The position numbers were made by a program, and so were the translations under genes. This document shows, piece by piece, positions 45,306-53,244 of a stretch of 64,000 nucleotides of DNA (position 1 is its first letter; the number at the start of each line of letters is the position of its first letter). The stretch is from Burkholderia sp. 4M9327F10. GTDB taxonomy: Bacteria; Pseudomonadota; Gammaproteobacteria; Burkholderiales; Burkholderiaceae. The notes below the pieces were generated by a model. The model searched no databases, was not told where the DNA came from, and worked only from the letters and a program-made list of their open reading frames with translations. The stretch lies in the NCBI RefSeq assembly GCF_005503145.1, contig NZ_SCNV01000002.1:331651-395650 (forward strand), read 5' to 3'.

Positions 45306-46246
45306 GCCGTACACTGCCGTTCGTCTGCGCGCCCTCGTATCCGTTCGCCGCACCGTGGCTCGCCGCACTGCAGGAAGCGCTGCCCGAGGAACGCGTCGTG
45401 CCGCTCGACGCGCTGGATGCCGATGCCCGCGCCGCCTGCGATGTAGCGATCGTCGCGAATCCGCGGCCCGACGATCTGCGCACGCTGCCTAACCTGAAGT
45501 GGGTGCATAGCGTCTGGGCGGGCGTCGAGCGTCTCGTCGCCGACCTGCGGGACACTGGCTTGAAGGTGGTGCGGCTCATCGATCCGCAGCTTGCGGACAC
45601 AATGGCCGAAGCCGTGCTCGCATGGACGCTGTACGTACATCGCGACATGCCGCGCTACGCGGCACAACAGGCAGCGCACCAGTGGATCGCGCACGACTAC
45701 GTGCGGCCCGCGGACAAAACGGTCGCGCTGCTCGGGCTCGGCGCACTCGGCGAGGCCGCCGCGCGGCGGCTCGTCGCGGCCGGTTTCGACGTCTGCGGCT
45801 GGAGCCGCACCCGCAAGGCGTTGCCGGACATCACGTGTTACGCGGGCGACGACGAATTGCCCATGATGCTGGCACGCGCGGATATCGTCGTGTGCCTGCT
45901 GCCACTCACGCCGCAGACTCGCGGCATCATGAATGCCGGGGCGTTCGGCGCGCTGCGCAAACGCACAAGCCTGATCAATTTCGCGCGTGGACCGATCGTC
46001 GATGACGCCGCGCTTCGTGCCGCTCTTGACGGCGGACGCCTCGCACACGCCGTGCTCGACGTATTTGCTCAGGAACCGCTGCCCGAGGACGCGTGGCAGT
46101 GGTCGCATTCATGCGTGACGGTCCTGCCGCATATCTCGGCGCCAACCGACCGGCGCACCGCGTCGGCGATTGTTGCCGCGAATATCCGCCGCTATCGCAC
46201 GACGGGAGAAGCGCCTGCCGCGGTAGACGAGGCGCTCGGATACTAG
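45302..46246 (+). CDS. D-2-hydroxyacid dehydrogenase (GhrA-like glyoxylate/hydroxypyruvate reductase)
   Basis: The 314-residue protein starts at an ATG overlapping the VOC stop. It has NAD(P) motif LLGLGALGEAAARRL, the GWSRTRK segment often seen in NADPH-preferring GhrA proteins, and catalytic Arg (NFARGPIVDD), Glu (FAQEPLP) and His (LPHISAPTD). The substrate domain includes LKWVHSVWAGVERLV. It reduces 2-oxoacids such as glyoxylate or hydroxypyruvate. Placed at the end of module B, it mirrors the dehydrogenase at 23171-24187 in module A. Confidence 0.9.
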   Translation: MSRTLPFVCAPSYPFAAPWLAALQEALPEERVVPLDALDADARAACDVAIVANPRPDDLRTLPNLKWVHSVWAGVERLVADLRDTGLKVVRLIDPQLADTMAEAVLAWTLYVHRDMPRYAAQQAAHQWIAHDYVRPADKTVALLGLGALGEAAARRLVAAGFDVCGWSRTRKALPDITCYAGDDELPMMLARADIVVCLLPLTPQTRGIMNAGAFGALRKRTSLINFARGPIVDDAALRAALDGGRLAHAVLDVFAQEPLPEDAWQWSHSCVTVLPHISAPTDRRTASAIVAANIRRYRTTGEAPAAVDEALGY

Positions 46247-46294
46247 GTTGCTGCTCGACGGACGTGAGCGGCAGCGGCAAACCACACAAGTCCT

Positions 46295-47416
46295 TTAAAA
46301 TCGTTTGCGCATACCAATGCGCAGCGCGAGCTGGTTCTCCGAACTCGACGCAGACAGCACGGGCGCAAGATCCGCAACCGCGCCGCCGCCCGCACGCATG
46401 TAGGTCGCGCTTGCGTAAACATCCGTGCCTTTCGACAGGAAATAATCGATGCTGCCATCGACCTCCTGATAGCGTGGACGCTGGCCGGTCGCCGACACGT
46501 CGCCCTCGGTATAGCTGTAGGCGGCTCCAAGCTGCAAGGTCGGCGTCAGCATGTAAGCCCCGACAATCTCGCCAACGTTGAATGTCACATGACCACCGAT
46601 CTTCGCGCCCAGCGACGGATCGAGATCGCCAAATTGCGTGTGGGTCCAGTCGATTGAGACTTTGGCCTTGTCAAACGCGTACGACGTCGCGAGCCCGAAC
46701 ACCTTATACCCCCCGGCAGCCAGCCCATAGTTGCCGTCGACCGTGTTCGACGCTGTCCACACCCCTTCCGGTACCGCGCTAGCCGGATGGTCGATCGACG
46801 TGTAAGCGCCGACGACCTGAAATCCAGTAGTCGCATATTGCAAGGCGAATGATTTCGCGCTGTCGGTCCCCACATTGCCGGCGACACCGCCAAAGCTGTA
46901 GATCGCCACGCCGGTCAGACCGTCGAACGTCGGCGTCACGTACTTGACCGCGTTGTTCAGGTGAAAGTCGACACCGTTATTGTCGAGATCCCCCGGATGC
47001 GGAAACAGGATGCCGCCAGGGAGCATCCCGTTCGCGGACAACACGCCGATATAGTCGCCGATCGCTTCGCCCTGGCGCCCGAGCGTCAGCGCACCATAGC
47101 GGTCGCTCTGCAAGCCGACATATGCGAGCCGACCGAACAGGCGGCCGCCCTGGCTTAGCGTGCCGGTATTACCGTTGAAGCCGTTCTCGAGCCGGAACAC
47201 GGTAGAGAGCCCCCCTCCCAGATCCTCGACGCCCCGCAGTCCCCACCGGTTGCCCTGTGAAATGCTGCCCTGCATCTGCCAGGCGTCGTGTCCCTCCTGA
47301 TTGCTTGACCAGGTAAGGCCATCATCGATAATACCGTATAACGTCACGTTACTTTGCGCGTGTACAGCTTGCGATATAAATAGTAATACTAACAATATTT
47401 TAAATGAATTTTTCAC
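46295..47416 (-). CDS. Gram-negative trimeric porin (second copy)
   Basis: The 373-residue porin starts at GTG (GGAG five bases upstream) with signal peptide MKNSFKILLVLLFISQAVHA. Mature N-terminus QSNVTLYGIIDDGLTW, the blocks SQGNRWGLRGVEDLGGGLSTVFRLENGFN and LFGRLAYVGLQSDRYGALTLGRQ, and the C-terminal GMRKRF with terminal Phe place it with Burkholderiales OmpC-like porins. It lies between module B and the aromatic cluster, and could supply either. Confidence 0.92.
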   Translation of the reverse strand: MKNSFKILLVLLFISQAVHAQSNVTLYGIIDDGLTWSSNQEGHDAWQMQGSISQGNRWGLRGVEDLGGGLSTVFRLENGFNGNTGTLSQGGRLFGRLAYVGLQSDRYGALTLGRQGEAIGDYIGVLSANGMLPGGILFPHPGDLDNNGVDFHLNNAVKYVTPTFDGLTGVAIYSFGGVAGNVGTDSAKSFALQYATTGFQVVGAYTSIDHPASAVPEGVWTASNTVDGNYGLAAGGYKVFGLATSYAFDKAKVSIDWTHTQFGDLDPSLGAKIGGHVTFNVGEIVGAYMLTPTLQLGAAYSYTEGDVSATGQRPRYQEVDGSIDYFLSKGTDVYASATYMRAGGGAVADLAPVLSASSSENQLALRIGMRKRF

Positions 47417-47538
47417 GAGATCTCCAAAGCTTCCAGCTACGTGTGGGATAGTGATGATCCGTCTCTACCGGGACAGGTCGTGCGGATCATCCTGTTATCT
47501 GCAAACGGCTACGGTGGCCTATGCCTCGCGCCGGTCGA

Positions 47539-48123
47539 TCATGCCGGATTGGGCTCGGCAACCGCAGGTGCCATCAGGACCGAGCGTTCCGGCACATTGG
47601 TTGCCCAGTTCTTCGGCAGCGGCGCGATGAACACGTTCTCGGTGCGGTAGCGGCTCATCTTCCAGACGCCGTCGACGCACCGAAACGCGTTGTTCAGGCG
47701 ACTCGAACGCAGCACTGACGAGCCATCGTCGAAAATCCACGGCTGGAAATGCACCCACTGGCCTTCAGCGGTCGCGCCGTTCACATGGATCTGCTCGCAA
47801 GTCAGGTAATGGCAGTTCAGGATCATCCGCGGCGACTGCGGCTCGAAAAAGCGCGTGAAATGCTGGTGGAGTTGCTCGTGCCCGACGCTGGCACCGAACT
47901 GGTTGTCATAGTACGATCCCACGCCCTCCCAGCGCGCGTCAGTCGAAAACAGGCCGACGATTGCATCGAGCCGCCCCTTCTCGTCCAGTCCGTGCTCCGG
48001 TAGCGGAACGTCACACAACAGCATGTATCGCGCCATGATCCGGCGGATGTCGGCCTCGGCCTGCAGCACGCGCGTCTGTGCTTTCAGCTCGGCAAGTTCA
48101 CGGGTCAACGTATCGAGATCCAT
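47539..48123 (-). CDS. SnoaL/NTF2-like protein
   Basis: The 194-residue protein has an N-terminal helix (LAELKAQTRVLQAEADIRRIMARYMLLCDV) followed by an NTF2-like cone fold (LFSTDARWEGVGSYYDNQFGASVGHEQLHQHFTRF, RMILNCHYLTCEQIHVNG, AEGQWVHFQPW, DGVWKMSRYRTENVF). Such proteins act as small hydrolases, isomerases or as ring-hydroxylating dioxygenase beta-like subunits. It is transcribed with the ABM-fold and EthD-like genes upstream. No catalytic assignment is possible. Confidence 0.8.
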   Translation of the reverse strand: MDLDTLTRELAELKAQTRVLQAEADIRRIMARYMLLCDVPLPEHGLDEKGRLDAIVGLFSTDARWEGVGSYYDNQFGASVGHEQLHQHFTRFFEPQSPRMILNCHYLTCEQIHVNGATAEGQWVHFQPWIFDDGSSVLRSSRLNNAFRCVDGVWKMSRYRTENVFIAPLPKNWATNVPERSVLMAPAVAEPNPA

Positions 48124-48141
48124 CTATCGCTCCTGGTTTGA

Positions 48142-48438
48142 TCAAACGAAATCGGTACCGACAACAATGTCGACCTCGCGTTCGAGGTACTCCATGCGAA
48201 CGCTCCAGAATGCCTGGAACGTGTCGGACCGGAAATGTGCATCCAGCGCCTGCTGCGAGGCCCATTGCTCGATGAAATGAATCGCCTCGGGCCGCTCCGG
48301 TGCGATCACGACGCGGTACTCGAGGCACCCTGCTTCGTGCCGCGCGTCGAGTGCGAGCGAGCGAATGCGCTCGAGCAATGCATCGCGCCGATCGGGTTTC
48401 GGATACTGGATCGCGAGGATTGTCACGGGTTCGGACAT
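48142..48438 (-). CDS. Small antibiotic-biosynthesis-monooxygenase (ABM) fold protein
   Basis: The protein has 98 residues from the ATG at 48438; longer in-frame starts lie in the neighbouring gene. The dimeric alpha+beta barrel pattern is VTILAIQYPKPDRRDALLERIRSLALDARHEAGCLEYRVVIAPERPEAIHFIEQWASQQALDAHFRSDTFQAF, typical of YgiN-like quinol monooxygenases. It could process a quinol from the aromatic pathway or be structural. It starts 5 bp after the EthD-like gene and 18 bp before the SnoaL-like gene. Confidence 0.82.
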   Translation of the reverse strand: MSEPVTILAIQYPKPDRRDALLERIRSLALDARHEAGCLEYRVVIAPERPEAIHFIEQWASQQALDAHFRSDTFQAFWSVRMEYLEREVDIVVGTDFV

Positions 48439-48443
48439 TGGAT

Positions 48444-49193
48444 TCACTCCTGGACCGGTTGACAGGCATCGGGAAGATGCACGGTATGGCTCAGCATCGG
48501 ATAGTGCGGAGCAGCGCCGCGAAATTGCGGAAACAGCGAAAAATCCGCGCGCAATTCGCGACGGATCGATGACGTCAACGAGTTCGCCAGCGCCTCGACC
48601 GAATCGAACACGACCTTGTTGCGCTGCATGTCGTTGACCCGTTTTACCGGCAGACCGCTCGGCGAATCGATACGCGTGTACACCTCGACTGCCCGAACAC
48701 CGGGCAGGCGTGTCAGGATCGGCGCGTGGCTGTCCAGGTAATGCGCGAGCCACGCGGAAAGGTCGTCCGCCGGGCCTTCATAGCCGACAAGGTAGGTGCA
48801 CGTTTCCTGCGCCACACTGACGCATTTGCCGTATTGCGCCTGCCCGGCCGCGACCGGAAATGTGCGGACGACCATCACCTGCTGGGTCCAGTCGCAACCG
48901 GACAGCATCGGCAAATACGCGGGATCGAACAGCGATAACAGCGGACTTGCACCGCTTGTGGCCGCCTCAAGATCGGCGAGCGCCTCGAAGTACAGTTGCA
49001 GCACGCAGCCTGGAGGATCGTCGGGAGCGAGAAATGGATCTACCGGATCGAGCAATACCGGTACATGTACGACGATTGTGTTCAACCCAGGTATCGCGCC
49101 CGAGAGGGTCCCGCAGTGCACCGCCAGGCCGGCACCGTCGATGCGACGCGATCCATCGGGCGCATAGGCGCTCAAAAACAGACAGAACGGCAT
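48444..49193 (-). CDS. Tandem EthD-like/dimeric alpha+beta-barrel protein of unknown function
   Basis: In the 249-residue protein I see two related halves, each ending in an EthD-like helix and strand: VLQLYFEALADLEAATSG (about 85-105) and NKVVFDSVEALANSLTSSI (about 200-220). The second half contains LSAWLAHYLDSHAPILTRLPGVRAVEVYTRID, reminiscent of EthD domains. EthD proteins are small helper or isomerase-like proteins in oxidative degradation. It starts a three-gene leftward operon, 69 bp from the flavin reductase gene. The specific role is unknown. Confidence 0.65.
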   Translation of the reverse strand: MPFCLFLSAYAPDGSRRIDGAGLAVHCGTLSGAIPGLNTIVVHVPVLLDPVDPFLAPDDPPGCVLQLYFEALADLEAATSGASPLLSLFDPAYLPMLSGCDWTQQVMVVRTFPVAAGQAQYGKCVSVAQETCTYLVGYEGPADDLSAWLAHYLDSHAPILTRLPGVRAVEVYTRIDSPSGLPVKRVNDMQRNKVVFDSVEALANSLTSSIRRELRADFSLFPQFRGAAPHYPMLSHTVHLPDACQPVQE

Positions 49194-49262
49194 GGGAATG
49201 CCTCCCCGATGTGGGTGTAGATAGATAAGCCGGCGTTGTACGTCGTAGCAGGCAGGCGGAGG

Positions 49263-49784
49263 CTAAGCGCGGACGCTGGCCAACGCAGGAGCGAGCGGCA
49301 CGCGATTGAACGCGCGCCCGAAATACGCAAGGCCGTCACCCGCTTCGCTCAGATGGATCGCATCGACCTCGATGAACAGCACCGAATGCGAACCCACTGT
49401 CTGAATATCGGCAATGCGGCCTTCAAGGCTCGCGAGCGCGGACGCAAGCCTCGGCAAGCCAAGCTCGCCGGCTTGCCAGTCGCCGCTCGCAAAGCGCGCC
49501 TCGCGAGGCACTTCGGTAAATCCCGCGAAATGGCACGCCAACTGCTCGTGCTCGCCGCGCAGGATGTTCACGCAGGCAACACCGTTGCGCAGCAACGCCT
49601 CATGCGCGCCGCTCTTGCGATTGACGCAAACGAGTACGGTGGGCGGCGCGTCGGTCACCGAGCAGATTGCGCTGGCTGTCATGCCGTGCCGTCCCGCGGG
49701 ACCATCGGTCGTGATCACGTTGACGGCGGCCAGCAGTCTTGACATCGCTTCGCGAAAATCCGTTTGACGGGAGACAGGGATCAT
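49263..49784 (-). CDS. Flavin reductase domain protein (FMN/FAD reductase component)
   Basis: The protein has 173 residues from the ATG at 49784, which has AAAGG upstream; ATGs at 49805 and further upstream lack a site. The HpaC-type fold is clear: FREAMSRLLAAVNVITTDGPAGRHGMTASAICSVTDAPPTVLVCVNRKSGAHEALLRNGVACVNIL, HFAGF and VGSHSVLFIEVDAI. It supplies reduced flavin to a partner oxygenase, most likely the flavin-dependent monooxygenase encoded divergently at 50064-51239. Confidence 0.9.
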   Translation of the reverse strand: MIPVSRQTDFREAMSRLLAAVNVITTDGPAGRHGMTASAICSVTDAPPTVLVCVNRKSGAHEALLRNGVACVNILRGEHEQLACHFAGFTEVPREARFASGDWQAGELGLPRLASALASLEGRIADIQTVGSHSVLFIEVDAIHLSEAGDGLAYFGRAFNRVPLAPALASVRA

Positions 49785-50063
49785 CTTGGGTACCTTTCGG
49801 TTCATGCATGGATTCGACGCATGGTAGTCACCCGATATCGGCATAGCCAATTCTGATCAATAATCACGACCATTCGTGCAACGAATCAGTTTTCGTCATG
49901 CCGATTCCCCAGGCAGGGTGCTTGTCAGCACGTTTCTGCGCGCATTCTCAAGACCAATTCCGCTCATTCGAAATGTGAATTTGACGCCGTTCACGAGCGT
50001 CTTTCATGCTAGTCGCCTATTCGCACCACACTCGCGGTGCAGTCGACACCATGGAGGTCAACA

Positions 50064-51239
50064 GTGAAACGTGAAAGCAACGTCCCTTTCCCCCCTTCCC
50101 CGCCTCAGATGAGCGAGCGCCTGAGTATCGACGCAGTTGTCGCGGAGGTGGCCGAGCGCCGTGAGGAATTCAACAGGCTATCCCACGTGCCGCGCGACAT
50201 GGTCGACAAGATGATCCGCGCAGGCATCTTCCGCTCGAGCACACCGAAGCGCTTCGGCGGTGAACCCATGGCGCCCGCCGATTTCCTGCGCATCGTCGAG
50301 CGGATCGCGACGGCAGACGGCTCGGCCGGCTGGGTTGCCGCATTCGGCTCCGCGAACACCTATCTCGCAGCGCTTGCGCCGGACACGCAGGCGCTGATTT
50401 ATGCAAGCGGCCCCGATCAGGTGTCCGGCGGCGGCCTGTATCCGTTGCAGCCGGCAACCGAGGTTGAAGGCGGCTGGCAGGTCACGGGACACTGGCGATT
50501 CGCGAGCGGTTGCAAGGCCGCCAACTGGCTCAACGTCGGTATCGGCGGAACGCCGGCAAACGGCGCTGGGTCTGGAAAGCCGCTCACCGCCGTGTTGCCC
50601 GCGTCCGCGGTCGAAATCGTCGACAACTGGCGCGTGGTCGGCATGCAGGGTACCGGCAGCCATGATCTGCGCGTGGCAAACCGTTTCGTGCCGCACGAAT
50701 GGACATTCGTGCGCGGCGCCGCGCCGACCATCGACGAACCGCTGTACCGCTACCCGACCGTCGCCTATCAGGCCGAGGTCCACGCAGCGGTCAATCTTGG
50801 GCTCGCCCGCGCTGCGCTCGACATCATCGGCGACATGGCGGGCGGCACGCGAACACTCATGGGAGCGCCGAAGCTCGGTGATCGTCCCTACTACCGGATC
50901 AGTCTGGCGAAGGCGGAAGCGCTGTATCACAGCGCGCGCCGCTTCTTCTATGAAACCGCGGAAGCAGCATGGGACACGATTCTGGCGGGGGACCCGGTTC
51001 CGCCCGCACAGACCAACCTGCTGCGACTCAGCGCGACCCATGCCGCGCACACCTGTCTCGATGTCGTCATCGAGGCATTCAAGCTTGGTGGCACTTCGGC
51101 GATTTTCCAGGAAAACCGCCTGCAATGGCTTGTGCGCGACGCAATGGTGGTGACGCAACATGCCGCGCTGAACGAGTCGACCTACGACGGCGCGGGCGCC
51201 CTGTTTGCCGGCGTGCCTCCGACCACGCCGTACCCCTGA
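50064..51239 (+). CDS. Flavin-dependent monooxygenase of the acyl-CoA dehydrogenase fold
   Basis: The protein has 391 residues from the GTG at 50064, six bases after GGAGG. The ACAD-like fold is seen in FNRLSHVPRDMVDKMIRAGIFRSSTPKRFGGEPMAPADFLRIVERIATADGSAGWVAAFGS, then GGWQVTGHWRFASGCKAANWL and WRVVGMQGTGSHDLRV in the beta domain, and C-terminal helices with LGLARAALDIIG and HTCLDVVIEAFKLGGTSAIF. Members such as HsaA, DszC and similar two-component oxygenases hydroxylate aromatic or heterocyclic substrates using reduced flavin. The adjacent flavin reductase supports this. Confidence 0.87.
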   Translation: MKRESNVPFPPSPPQMSERLSIDAVVAEVAERREEFNRLSHVPRDMVDKMIRAGIFRSSTPKRFGGEPMAPADFLRIVERIATADGSAGWVAAFGSANTYLAALAPDTQALIYASGPDQVSGGGLYPLQPATEVEGGWQVTGHWRFASGCKAANWLNVGIGGTPANGAGSGKPLTAVLPASAVEIVDNWRVVGMQGTGSHDLRVANRFVPHEWTFVRGAAPTIDEPLYRYPTVAYQAEVHAAVNLGLARAALDIIGDMAGGTRTLMGAPKLGDRPYYRISLAKAEALYHSARRFFYETAEAAWDTILAGDPVPPAQTNLLRLSATHAAHTCLDVVIEAFKLGGTSAIFQENRLQWLVRDAMVVTQHAALNESTYDGAGALFAGVPPTTPYP

Positions 51240-51268
51240 CTCGCGAACGACCGTCAAAGGAGTCCCGC

Positions 51269-51685
51269 ATGCCAAATATCGAAATGATTCTCTCCGAAGG
51301 GGTCGACGCGACCGGCAAGACCCAACTGCTGTCGCGCGCGACCGAGGCGACGGTGGCGGCACTCGGCGCGCCGCTCGACTCCGTGCGCATCTGGATCAGC
51401 GAGATTCCTGCCGGCAACTTCGCCGTCGGTGGCCTCACATGCCGCGGAAATCAGCGCCCTGTCGAGCGCTCGGGGGTGATGTTCGTCGCGTTTCTGATCG
51501 CCGGGCGAACCGACGTGCAAAAGGCGCATCTGATCGACGCGCTGACGGACGTGGCCACGGGCGTACTGGGGATTGAGCGCGAAACGATTCGCGTGATCGT
51601 CAACGACATCCCCAATACCGACTTCGGCATCGGCGGTGTCACCGCAGCCTCGCTCGGTCGTGGCATTGGCCGCTCGAACCGATAA
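51269..51685 (+). CDS. Fused tandem 4-oxalocrotonate tautomerase-fold protein
   Basis: The protein has 138 residues from the ATG at 51269 with AAAGGAG upstream. It is twice the length of ordinary 4-OT. The first unit begins with Pro1 (MPNIEMILSEGVDATGKTQLLSRATEATVAAL, ending ISEIPAGNFAVGG). The second begins about residue 68 (VERSGVMFVAFLIAGRTDVQKAHLIDALTDVATGVL, ending VNDIPNTDFGIGG) and lacks an N-terminal Pro, as expected for the second half of a fusion. Fused forms include members of the malonate semialdehyde decarboxylase and cis-CaaD groups. It is 29 bp behind the monooxygenase. Confidence 0.82.
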   Translation: MPNIEMILSEGVDATGKTQLLSRATEATVAALGAPLDSVRIWISEIPAGNFAVGGLTCRGNQRPVERSGVMFVAFLIAGRTDVQKAHLIDALTDVATGVLGIERETIRVIVNDIPNTDFGIGGVTAASLGRGIGRSNR

Positions 51686-51736
51686 AGCGGGTAAGCCGCG
51701 ATCTGGTTTGCCCGCTCACAGGAAGCCCGCGCCGCC

Positions 51737-51763
51737 CGCCGCGATGCAACAGCGAACGCGGCG
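51737..51763. terminator. GC-rich hairpin between convergent tautomerase and reductase genes
   Basis: CGCCGCG and CGCGGCG form a 7-bp stem with a 13-base loop in the 100-bp convergent spacer. A second partial stem (AGCGGG/CCCGCT) lies at 51686-51716. There is no T tract, so it is only a tentative terminator. Confidence 0.35.
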
Positions 51764-51785
51764 CGCATGGCGCCGCCCTCTCTCG

Positions 51786-52739
51786 CTACAGGTCCAACAC
51801 GAGTTTTGCGGATCTTGCACGTGACACGCACGCGCAAATCTGATCGTTCGCTGCCTTCTCCCGTTTCGACAGGCACTGGTCGCGGTGCTCAGGCTCGCCG
51901 TCGAGCACCTGAATCACGCAGGTGCCGCAAATACCTTCACGGCACGACGTATCGACCGCAATTCCCGCACCCAGCAGTACATCGACGAGACGCTCGCCGG
52001 CGCCGACGGTCAACGTTTGCCCCGAGCTCGCGATTTCGACAGTAAACGCTGTATCGCCGCTTGCACCGGTCGCCGCGGGGTCTGCGCCGAAGTGTTCGAG
52101 ATGCACTTCGATGCCTGCGCGGACGGCTTCCGCCTGATCCTTGACGGTCCGCATGAATGGCGCCGGACCACAGGTATAAACCTGCGCGTGAGGCAGCGCC
52201 GCCGCGACGCGCTGCCTCACGACCGCCGCCACTTCGTCGGGTTCCAGTCCAAGATGCAGTTGCAGATGCGCGGCGAACTCTTGCGATTCGAGAACCGGCA
52301 GAAATGCCGCCTCGTCACGCGAGCGGGCAAAGTAGTGCAGCGTAAAGTGCGCGTCACGCTGCTTGAGTCGATAGGCAAAGCTAAGCAGCGGCGTGATGCC
52401 GATCCCGGCGGCTATCAGCACATATTCGGCCGCGGCCTCCGCGAGCCTGAACAGACTCCTCGGCGCACTGACCTCCAGTTCGCTGCCGATCGTCACCTGG
52501 TCGTGCAGCGCCGCGGAACCGCCGCGCGATGCCAGTTCGCGTTTGACGGCGATCGTGTACCCGCAACGATCATGCGGCGTCCCGCACAGCGAGTACTGGC
52601 GGGTGACGCCGGTCGGACCGCGCACGTCGACGTGCGCACCCGGTTCGTACGGCGGCAACGGTGCACCGTCCACGCCAGTCAGCCGTAATACGCGAATCTG
52701 CGGTGTGGCTTGCTCGATCCGCTCGACAATCAGTTTCAT
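51786..52739 (-). CDS. Oxygenase reductase with FMN/NAD and 2Fe-2S domains (PDR/VanB type)
   Basis: The protein has 317 residues from the ATG at 52739. In order it has a flavin domain (AHVDVRGPTGVTRQYSLCG, with the RxYS flavin motif), an NAD domain (YVLIAAGIGITPLLSFAYRL, VYTCGPAPFM) and a C-terminal plant-type 2Fe-2S domain with Cys residues in DTSCREGICGTC and a later Cys in RDQCLS. This is the single-polypeptide phthalate dioxygenase reductase layout. It transfers electrons from NAD(P)H to the Rieske oxygenase encoded just upstream in the same operon. Confidence 0.93.
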   Translation of the reverse strand: MKLIVERIEQATPQIRVLRLTGVDGAPLPPYEPGAHVDVRGPTGVTRQYSLCGTPHDRCGYTIAVKRELASRGGSAALHDQVTIGSELEVSAPRSLFRLAEAAAEYVLIAAGIGITPLLSFAYRLKQRDAHFTLHYFARSRDEAAFLPVLESQEFAAHLQLHLGLEPDEVAAVVRQRVAAALPHAQVYTCGPAPFMRTVKDQAEAVRAGIEVHLEHFGADPAATGASGDTAFTVEIASSGQTLTVGAGERLVDVLLGAGIAVDTSCREGICGTCVIQVLDGEPEHRDQCLSKREKAANDQICACVSRARSAKLVLDL

Positions 52740-52752
52740 CAAGATCACCCCG

Positions 52753-53244
52753 TCACAGCAGAAAACCGAGCGCGTCGAGGCTGTCGGCGGCATTGATGAG
52801 CCGGACCACCTTGCGCTCGATACGCAGCCCTTGCGCAGTGCGCCGCAGCCGGTGCGACAGATTCGCCGTGAACGTCGTATAGGTCTCACGCTTGTAGCCG
52901 ATCAGGATCTGTGCCGAGTCGACCTCGAAGCACTCATCGTTGGCCTCCGCGAGCGTGAATCGCGAGATCGTCCGTACCGTCGCCGCCGCATGCTCGGCTG
53001 AAATCGAGGTGCCCGAGATCATTCGCTCGATCCGCATCCGGCGCATCCGCGCGTCGTCATAGGCGTAATTCAGCGTGCTCGCGAAATCGGTCGTGTCGGG
53101 ATCGGTCGGCACCACGTAGCGTCCGTCTGCGGTCCACAGCTCGGACCATTCGCCATAACGCTTCTGGTCCAGCAGTTGCGCCTCGTGCCAGATAAACATG
53201 ATCGCGTCGCCGAGATGCCCTTTCAGTTGTTCGTGCAGGTTCAT
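52753..53244 (-). CDS. Aromatic-ring-hydroxylating dioxygenase beta subunit
   Basis: The protein has 163 residues from the ATG at 53244, which overlaps the alpha-subunit stop by four bases. The NTF2-like beta-subunit pattern is FIWHEAQLLDQKRYGEWSELWTADGRYVVPTDPD, RMRIERMISGTSISAEHAAATVRTISRF and YTTFTANLSHRLRRTAQGLRIERKVVRLINAADSL. It has the expected length for this family (about 160-180). It forms the alpha3-beta3 oxygenase with the upstream product and lies 13 bp before the reductase gene. Confidence 0.93.
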   Translation of the reverse strand: MNLHEQLKGHLGDAIMFIWHEAQLLDQKRYGEWSELWTADGRYVVPTDPDTTDFASTLNYAYDDARMRRMRIERMISGTSISAEHAAATVRTISRFTLAEANDECFEVDSAQILIGYKRETYTTFTANLSHRLRRTAQGLRIERKVVRLINAADSLDALGFLL

